DNA from: Fimadaptatus sp963928645
Lineage (GTDB): Bacteria > Bacillota > Clostridia > Christensenellales > Aristaeellaceae
Direction: 5' to 3'
Assembly (NCBI GenBank): GCA_963928645.1
Contig: CAWVGT010000048.1
Span: forward strand, 1-5,432
Length of the DNA stretch: 5,432 bases
The position numbers and the translations under genes were made by a program. Within the stretch, counting starts at the first letter, position 1, and every line of letters starts with the position of its first letter. Shown here one piece after another: positions 1 through 3,844 of the stretch. The notes beneath the pieces are model-generated. The model worked only from the letters and a program-made list of their open reading frames with translations. It did not search any database and was not told the DNA's origin.

Positions 1-563
1 CCCGAATGGCTGCTGGTCGTGGCGATTATGTGCTTGTTGTAGTCGGCGCCTATCGCCTGCTTGAGCGCGTCCAGCGCTATCAGGTACTGGCTCATCGTCT
101 CGGCGGTGCCGCCCGACTTGGTTATCACGTTAAAGCAGGTCTTGCGCACGTCGATCACGTCCATCAGCGCCGCCATGCGCTCGGGATCTATGTTGTCCTC
201 GACGTAGAAGCGCGGGCCGGGGCGCTTGGCGTCGGGCAGCTCGTTGTAGCGCAGGTGGTTGAGCGCCTGCTGTATCGCTATCGGGCCCAGCGCGCTGCCG
301 CCTATGCCCAGCACCACGAAGTATTCGAAGTTGCGCTTTATCTCCTCGGCCTCGGCCAGTATGCCCTCGACCACGTCCTGCTGGCCGCGGGGCAGGTCGA
401 CCCAGCCCACCATCGCCTTCACGTCGCCGTGGCGCGCATTGAACGCCTCTACCGCCGCCGCCGCGCGGCCTTCCATGCCTTCAAGCTGCGCGCGCGATAT
501 GCCCTTGCCCTCGCCCAGGAAATCGCTCATCATGTGGTTAAAGTCAATCCGTATGCCTTCCAT
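1..563 (-). CDS. pgi: Glucose-6-phosphate isomerase, N-terminal part (runs off left edge)
   Basis: This enzyme interconverts glucose 6-phosphate and fructose 6-phosphate in the cytoplasm, for glycolysis and gluconeogenesis. The visible 187 residues carry the sugar-isomerase fold's first half: the glycine-rich GIGGSALG loop (residues 86-93), and the phosphate-binding loop TKSGGTAET (148-156), a variant of the more usual SKSGTT-E-T. The short leader before GIGGSALG fits the compact (about 450-residue) clostridial form, not the roughly 550-residue enterobacterial form; that comparison is family knowledge. The start ATG (563-561) is supported by a GGAGGG ribosome-binding site seven bases upstream. 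The catalytic glutamate and later half lie outside the window. A perfect TATAAT box about 47 bases upstream suggests transcription independent of cobT. Of its 15 isoleucines, 12 are encoded by ATA in my hand count. Confidence 0.95.
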   Translation of the reverse strand, partial: MEGIRIDFNHMMSDFLGEGKGISRAQLEGMEGRAAAAVEAFNARHGDVKAMVGWVDLPRGQQDVVEGILAEAEEIKRNFEYFVVLGIGGSALGPIAIQQALNHLRYNELPDAKRPGPRFYVEDNIDPERMAALMDVIDVRKTCFNVITKSGGTAETMSQYLIALDALKQAIGADYNKHIIATTSSHS

Positions 564-570
564 CTGCAAT

Positions 571-576
571 CCCTCC
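571..576 (-). promoter_or_regulatory. Ribosome-binding site of pgi
   Basis: GGAGGG on the minus strand ends seven bases before the ATG at 563. It is a near-perfect Shine-Dalgarno sequence and fixes the pgi start. Confidence 0.85.
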
Positions 577-609
577 GGTAGTCGGCTTGAAATACATTCC
601 TGCCCTTTT

Positions 610-638
610 ATTATAGCGCATGTGCGTTAAGGCTGCAT
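610..638 (-). promoter_or_regulatory. Probable pgi promoter (perfect -10, poor -35)
   Basis: TATAAT lies at 615-610 on the minus strand, a perfect sigma-70 -10 box, placing a start near 603 and a leader of about 40 bases. The hexamer at a 17-base spacing (638-633, ATGCAG) matches TTGACA at only two positions, and there is no TG immediately before the -10, so either an activator or the phased A-tracts upstream may compensate. CGCA-CA-TGCG, a small inverted repeat, lies within the spacer just upstream of the -10 and could be an operator; this is inference. Confidence 0.6.
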
Positions 639-660
639 TAGCGCGCGGCCTCACGCGGCC

Positions 661-700
661 ATTTTGTCGGCAAATATGCAAAATTCAGGCAAATTCAAGC
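661..700. repeat. Phased A-tracts with a 10-bp tandem repeat upstream of pgi
   Basis: In an otherwise GC-rich window this 40-bp stretch has four A/T tracts (661-665, 672-675, 680-685, 691-695) whose centres are about 9-10.5 bp apart, one helical turn. The last two are a tandem pair, AAATTCAGGC (681-690) and AAATTCAAGC (691-700), identical at 9 of 10 bases. Such phasing is known to bend DNA. It sits about 60-95 bases upstream of the inferred pgi transcription start. Whether it is a bend, an UP-like element or a protein-binding site cannot be told from sequence. Confidence 0.5.
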
Positions 701-722
701 CCGCGGCGCGCCGCTCCGGGGC
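699..722 (-). terminator. Weak terminator candidate after cobT
   Basis: Just past the cobT stop the minus strand can fold GCCC/GGGC and GCGG/CCGC stems separated by a one-sided four-base bulge, with a CGCG loop, followed by TTGAATTTGCC. The stem is interrupted and there is no T-run, so this is a weak candidate. The palindromic GCGGCGCGCCGC core is easily produced by chance at this base composition. Confidence 0.25.
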
Positions 723-724
723 GG

Positions 725-1807
725 TCAGTGCGAGGTATCGGTCTGCTCGCGTATGTCGACGTAGTCGCTCATGTCTATGTCGGCCTGCTCAAACGAGGCC
801 ATGGTGTTCATCGTGAACAGCGCGTCGTCCATTATCTGCATCATTATCGGGCAGCCGCTGCCCTCGCCCAGGCGCATGCCCAGGTTCAGTTTGGGCGCTA
901 TGCCCACGCCGCGCGCCGCCAGCTGGAACGCCGGCTCGGCCGACACGTGCGAGCCGAACATGTAGTCGCGCGCCGCCGGCGCGAGCCTGACCGCACACAG
1001 CGCCGACACCATGCCTATGAACCCGTCTATCACTACCGCGATGCGCGCCTGCGCCGCGCCCAGGTACGCGCCGGTCATCGCGCAGATGTCCAGCCCGCCG
1101 ACCTTGGCCAGCACGTCTATCGGGTCGTCGGGGTCGGGCGCGTTGAGCGCTATGCCCCGGCGCACCACGTCGCGCTTGAGCGCGAACTGCTCGGGGCTGA
1201 GCCCCGCGCCGCGCCCCACCGTCACGTCGGCGTCCGCGCCGGTCAATGCCGACAGCACCGCCGACGAAGTGCAGGTGTTGCATATGCCCATCTCGCCCAG
1301 GCCGATGACCTTTACGCCCTCGCGCGCGGCCTTGTGTGCGGCCTCGCGGCCCACCTCCAGCGCGGCCAGCGCATTATCGCGGCCTATCGCGGGGCCGAGC
1401 GTGAAGTCGCGCGTGCCGGACATTATCTTGCGGTCGATCAGCGGCGCGCACTCGGCCGCGGGCGCGTTTATGCCCACGTCGTAGGTCTCCAGCTCGACGT
1501 GCGCGCACTCGGCCAGCCGGCCCACGCCGGTCAGGCCATGGGCTATGTTTATCGCCTGCACCCGCGTGACCGACTGCGGCACCGGCGATATGCCCTGCGC
1601 GTGCACGCCGTTGTCGGCGCAGAATATCAGCATGCGCTTGCGCGCGATGTCGCGCGGTATGCGGCCGAATATGCCGGCCAGCTTTTCGACGATCGCCTCC
1701 AGCTCGCCCAGCGAGCCCAGCGGCTTGGCCAGCGCGTCTATGTACCTGCGCGCGGCCGCGACCGCATGCGCGTCGGCCGGGGCTATGCCCTCGATTTTAA
1801 ACTCCAT
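725..1807 (-). CDS. cobT: Nicotinate-nucleotide--dimethylbenzimidazole phosphoribosyltransferase
   Basis: CobT transfers the ribose phosphate of nicotinate mononucleotide to 5,6-dimethylbenzimidazole or a related base, making the alpha-ribotide used as the lower ligand of cobalamin. At 360 residues it is the family's usual length. Visible motifs: PLGSLGELE (29-37), CADNGV (63-68, DHGV in many homologues), the loop with S74 and Q78 that in the family lines the base pocket, GEMGICNT (171-178), RGAGL (199-203), K211, and LGEGSG (313-318). E172, K211 and E315 correspond to Glu174, Lys213 and the catalytic Glu317 of the Salmonella enzyme. I chose the ATG at 1807 because AGAGGTG lies six bases upstream; an in-frame GTG at 1837 would place that site inside the gene. 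No cobU, cobS or cobC is nearby, so it stands alone, and the natural base (dimethylbenzimidazole or another) cannot be read from sequence. Of 28 isoleucines, 21 use ATA. Confidence 0.95.
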   Translation of the reverse strand: MEFKIEGIAPADAHAVAAARRYIDALAKPLGSLGELEAIVEKLAGIFGRIPRDIARKRMLIFCADNGVHAQGISPVPQSVTRVQAINIAHGLTGVGRLAECAHVELETYDVGINAPAAECAPLIDRKIMSGTRDFTLGPAIGRDNALAALEVGREAAHKAAREGVKVIGLGEMGICNTCTSSAVLSALTGADADVTVGRGAGLSPEQFALKRDVVRRGIALNAPDPDDPIDVLAKVGGLDICAMTGAYLGAAQARIAVVIDGFIGMVSALCAVRLAPAARDYMFGSHVSAEPAFQLAARGVGIAPKLNLGMRLGEGSGCPIMMQIMDDALFTMNTMASFEQADIDMSDYVDIREQTDTSH

Positions 1808-1813
1808 TTCTTT

Positions 1814-1820
1814 CACCTCT
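1814..1820 (-). promoter_or_regulatory. Ribosome-binding site of cobT
   Basis: AGAGGTG on the minus strand, six bases before the ATG at 1807, decides this start over the GTG 30 bases upstream. Confidence 0.8.
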
Positions 1821-2016
1821 GCTCGATAGGTTCGCACAGCATGTCATCTGCTCAGATCGGCTCGTTCCAACGCGCATATATTCGCGCCGCCCGGCCGCAA
1901 TTCCTGCCGACGCGCGCGCGCCCGGGCGTGCAGCGGCGCAACTCGATATCAAAGTGCACGTTCACAACAAATATTTGCACGCGGCGGGGGCGGATACGGC
2001 AACGCGCCGCACGGCA

Positions 2017-2058
2017 GGACGGCCCGTACTGTGCGCGCCGCCGCGCCGCCGCAAACAT
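2017..2058. repeat. 42-bp imperfect direct repeat, copy 1
   Basis: Matches 2194-2235 in the same orientation at 38 of 42 positions without gaps, 177 bp apart. The shared core runs from GGAYGGCC through GTACT and a GCC-rich middle to CGCAAACAT. In this copy the 3' end overlaps a GCCGCCG/CGGCGGC inverted repeat (2045-2051 with 2064-2070, 12-base loop). Part of the similarity comes from simple GCC runs, but the GTACT and GCAAACAT ends are not low complexity. Confidence 0.7.
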
Positions 2059-2100
2059 TCATACGGCGGCTGACCTGTCCGCATCGCCGCCCGGCTGTAC

Positions 2101-2138
2101 GCGGCAAACAGCGCACGCCGCCAGCCGCGTGCTGCCGC
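2101..2138. repeat. Extended hairpin with one-sided bulge
   Basis: GCGGCA (2101-2106) pairs with TGCCGC (2133-2138), and inside it GCACGC (2113-2118) pairs with GCGTGC (2127-2132) around an eight-base loop; the six bases 2107-2112 bulge on one side. That is 12 perfect base pairs. Read on the minus strand, the inner stem is followed by GCTGTTTGC, resembling the short-T ending of the two gene-terminal hairpins in this window. It could be a spare terminator, a processed remnant or a protein site; function is unknown. Confidence 0.45.
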
Positions 2139-2193
2139 TTCTATGCCGGCACGTCGCACGCGGACGTATGGCTCCGCTCTAACCCCCGCCGCG

Positions 2194-2235
2194 GGATGGC
2201 CAGTACTATGCGCGCCGCCCCGCCGCCGCAAACAT
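2194..2235. repeat. 42-bp imperfect direct repeat, copy 2
   Basis: Second copy of the element at 2017-2058, with four substitutions (positions 2197, 2202, 2208 and 2220). It ends 23 bp short of the hairpin that follows the oxidoreductase gene. It lacks the CGGCGGC arm that gives copy 1 its inverted repeat. Confidence 0.7.
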
Positions 2236-2258
2236 AACCCGCCCCCACGGCGCAAACT

Positions 2259-2286
2259 GCCCCGGCACGCTGCATCGCGCCGGGGC
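2259..2286 (-). terminator. Strong hairpin, likely terminator of the oxidoreductase gene
   Basis: On the minus strand GCCCCGGC pairs perfectly with GCCGGGGC, continued by a G-U pair and two further GC pairs: 11 pairs with a six-base loop. It lies 46 bases past the stop codon at 2333. Downstream is AGTTTGCG, so the T-run is only three bases; termination would rely on stem strength or on another factor. Confidence 0.65.
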
Positions 2287-2332
2287 GGTATCCTGATTTC
2301 GCGCTTTGAGCCTGCCTATCGACGCCGCGCCG

Positions 2333-3649
2333 TCACGCCTTGGGCGGCTTGTAGAACTCGCGGTCGCGCGCCACGCAGCCCGCCGGTATGCCCGCGCGCA
2401 GCAGCGCCGCGCACTGGCCGCAGGTTATGCACACCTTCCTGGGATCCAGTGCGCCCTGCTTCAGCACGTCGTTGGGGAAGTCCGGGTACGCGAACGCCAT
2501 GCGCCCAAACCCCGCCATCGCCGCGTGCCCGCCCGCTATCATGCCCGCCGCCAGGTTCGGCGAGAACTGCCTCAGGTAGCTGTACGCCGAGCCTATCACC
2601 GGCACCTCGGGTATCGCCGCCTGTATCTGGGCCACGCACTTCATCATGCGCCCCTCGCCGTACAGCGGGTGCTCGTCGGGTATGTACGCGCCGTTGTCGT
2701 ACGGGCGGTTCACGTGCGGGTTCTTGTACGGATTACCTATCGTTATGTCCAGCAGCTTAAACCCGAAGTCGTCGCGCAGTATCCGCGCCAGCTTCACGCC
2801 CTCGTCCAGCTGCGGCTCCAGCCCGGTCTCGGGCTTCACGCCGAAGCCGTATGGATACTCGAACCCGTCGTACACGTTTAGCCGGCTGGTTATCAGGAAG
2901 TCGCCGCGCGCCTCAGCCTTGGCCGCCGCTATCGCGTTGCGGTAGAAGCGCGTGCGGTTCTCGAAGCTGCCGCCGTACTCGCCCGGCCGCGTGAACGCGC
3001 TGAGCAGCTCGCACGCCAGATACCTGTGACAGCACTTCACGTCCATGCCGTCAAAGCCCGCCTGCTGCGCCAGCTTGCACGCCGGCCCGAACAGCGCCTC
3101 GTACTGCCGGAGCTGATCGTCGGAGAGTATGCGGCTGGCGTCTATCGGCTGGTCGCCCTCGAATATCGGGTTATTGTAGGCGATCAGCGGCTCGGGATAG
3201 CCGTGCGGCTTGCTGTACCGGCCCGAGTTGGTCGCCTGCATGATTATCATCGGCTCAAAGCCGTTCTGCTTCAAGCCTATCTCCTTCATGCGCTCCAACA
3301 GGCGCTTGAAGTCGTCCACGTTCTCGGGCGTTATGCGCAGCTGATGCGCGCTGGCGCGCACCTCGGGCGCGGTGGCCACCGCCTCGAACCATATCAGCGC
3401 CGCGCCGCCCGCCGCAAAACGCTCGTACCGGCGTATCGTCAGCTCGCCCGGCCGGCCGTCCTCGGTGCCGTCGGTGCCCTCCATGGGCTGGAGCGCGAAC
3501 CGGTTGGGCAGCTTGCGCCCGTTTATCTCGACCGGCGTGGACAGTATCGATATATCGTCCTCCAGCGGCAGCCATGCGCCGACCTCCTGCGCCCGCGCGC
3601 GGATCTCGTCCAGCGACTTGTAGTTGAACTTCTGATGCTGCATATACAT
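2333..3649 (-). CDS. NADH:flavin oxidoreductase, old yellow enzyme family, with C-terminal Cys cluster
   Basis: A 438-residue FMN-dependent TIM-barrel oxidoreductase, presumably reducing an activated C=C bond or similar substrate in the cytoplasm; the substrate is unknown. Family features: N-terminal strand PNRFALQPMEGTDG (48-61), QATNSGRYSKPHG (138-150), the active-site segment DVKCCHRYL (203-211), the hallmark EYGGSFENRTRF (224-235), and the C-terminal phosphate-binding part GSAYSY...GFGRMAFAYPDF (353-391). After the barrel, C407, C410, C413 and C425 form a CxxCxxC-x11-C motif, likely a 4Fe-4S site as in 2,4-dienoyl-CoA reductase relatives, but there is no second FAD/NADH domain. Lys205 stands where many OYE proteins have the first His of the HxxH/HxxN pair; His208 is kept. 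GGGGTG precedes the ATG at 3649 by only one base, so the ATG two codons in (3643) may be used instead. It has its own promoter and terminator-like hairpin. Confidence 0.9.
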   Translation of the reverse strand: MYMQHQKFNYKSLDEIRARAQEVGAWLPLEDDISILSTPVEINGRKLPNRFALQPMEGTDGTEDGRPGELTIRRYERFAAGGAALIWFEAVATAPEVRASAHQLRITPENVDDFKRLLERMKEIGLKQNGFEPMIIMQATNSGRYSKPHGYPEPLIAYNNPIFEGDQPIDASRILSDDQLRQYEALFGPACKLAQQAGFDGMDVKCCHRYLACELLSAFTRPGEYGGSFENRTRFYRNAIAAAKAEARGDFLITSRLNVYDGFEYPYGFGVKPETGLEPQLDEGVKLARILRDDFGFKLLDITIGNPYKNPHVNRPYDNGAYIPDEHPLYGEGRMMKCVAQIQAAIPEVPVIGSAYSYLRQFSPNLAAGMIAGGHAAMAGFGRMAFAYPDFPNDVLKQGALDPRKVCITCGQCAALLRAGIPAGCVARDREFYKPPKA

Positions 3650-3650
3650 T

Positions 3651-3656
3651 CACCCC
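3651..3656 (-). promoter_or_regulatory. Ribosome-binding site of the oxidoreductase gene
   Basis: GGGGTG on the minus strand. Its G-run is three bases from the ATG at 3649 and nine from the ATG at 3643. The second distance is closer to normal, so the protein may begin MQHQKF and be 436 residues long. Confidence 0.6.
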
Positions 3657-3676
3657 ACGTCTATACTCTTATTTTT

Positions 3677-3705
3677 ATGATACGACATTTTGGCGCGCAA
3701 GTCCA
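3677..3705 (-). promoter_or_regulatory. Probable sigma-70 promoter of the oxidoreductase gene
   Basis: TGGACT (3705-3700; four of six matches to TTGACA) and TATCAT (3682-3677; five of six to TATAAT) are separated by 17 bases. The expected start near 3670 gives a leader of about 20 bases carrying the GGGGTG site. The segment downstream of the -35 is visibly richer in A/T than its surroundings. A perfect TTGACA at 3739-3734 further upstream has no -10 partner. Confidence 0.6.
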
Positions 3706-3789
3706 TACCAAACCGCCATCCATGCAAACTTTTTGTCAAAATCAAGCTCCGCCCGCAGCGCCGGCCCGCCGCACGCCAGGACGCAAAGC

Positions 3790-3813
3790 GGCGCGGAGCA
3801 CCCGCCCCGCGCC
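3790..3813 (-). terminator. Hairpin after pheT, likely terminator
   Basis: GGCGCGGGG pairs with CTCCGCGCC (nine pairs, one of them G-U) around the six-base loop CGGGTG, 31 bases past the pheT stop. It is followed by GCTTTGCG, again only three T residues. The design parallels the hairpin after the oxidoreductase gene. Confidence 0.55.
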
Positions 3814-3844
3814 ATGCGCATTCGAGAGTATACGGCTATCCGCC

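Larger units (their letters stand above)
1808..2332. other. 525-bp non-coding stretch between the oxidoreductase gene and cobT
   Basis: No convincing gene is present: open frames here are Arg/Pro/Ala-rich with no recognisable domain. The oxidoreductase-proximal end holds a strong hairpin (2259-2286). The middle holds a 42-bp direct repeat pair and a further hairpin (2101-2138). Next to cobT lies an AT-rich island (1941-1979) with the palindrome CAAATATTTG (1968-1977) and two TGCACG copies 21 bp apart (1955-1960, 1976-1981), then the inverted repeat ATCTG-CT-CAGAT (1846-1857). The cobT promoter is probably in this last 170 bp, but the best pair I find (TTGTTG at 1970-1965, TATCGA at 1948-1943, 16-base spacer) is poor. 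I see no conserved boxes of a cobalamin riboswitch by eye. Confidence 0.7.
3650..3844. other. 195-bp gap between pheT and the oxidoreductase gene
   Basis: Holds the pheT hairpin (3790-3813) and the oxidoreductase promoter (3677-3705). No gene is seen. The separation of a terminator-like hairpin from a promoter argues that the oxidoreductase is not co-transcribed with pheT. Confidence 0.7.

Noticed and set aside
1805..1837. GTG at 1837 as the cobT start, ten residues earlier
   Set aside because: The good AGAGGTG site lies between it and the ATG at 1807, with ideal spacing to the latter.
620..2182. Long plus-strand open frame (520 codons) across cobT
   Set aside because: It is antisense to an unmistakable cobT and its product is rich in Arg/His/Ala with no domain; GC-rich codons leave antisense frames open.
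1980..2193. 11-bp inverted repeat CGCGGCGGGGG (1980-1990) / CCCCCGCCGCG (2183-2193) as mobile-element ends
   Set aside because: It encloses no transposase, has no target duplication that I can see, and such G/C-only words arise easily by chance here.
2017..2235. CRISPR array
   Set aside because: Only two diverged copies with a 135-bp spacer and no cas genes; not a CRISPR architecture.
1962..2255. Minus-strand open frame containing an internal peptide repeat
   Set aside because: The peptide repeat is just the translation of the 42-bp DNA repeat; composition is Arg/Ala/Gly-rich, and I see no domain or convincing ribosome-binding site.
1808..2332. Cobalamin riboswitch upstream of cobT
   Set aside because: I could not find the conserved boxes by eye on the minus strand; a covariance search would settle it.
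2143..2760. Plus-strand open frame overlapping the oxidoreductase 3' end
   Set aside because: Pro/Arg/Ser-rich shadow antisense to a clear gene.
3734..3739. Perfect TTGACA (minus strand) as a promoter -35
   Set aside because: No TATAAT-like hexamer at 15-19 bases downstream; the TGGACT/TATCAT pair nearer the gene fits better.
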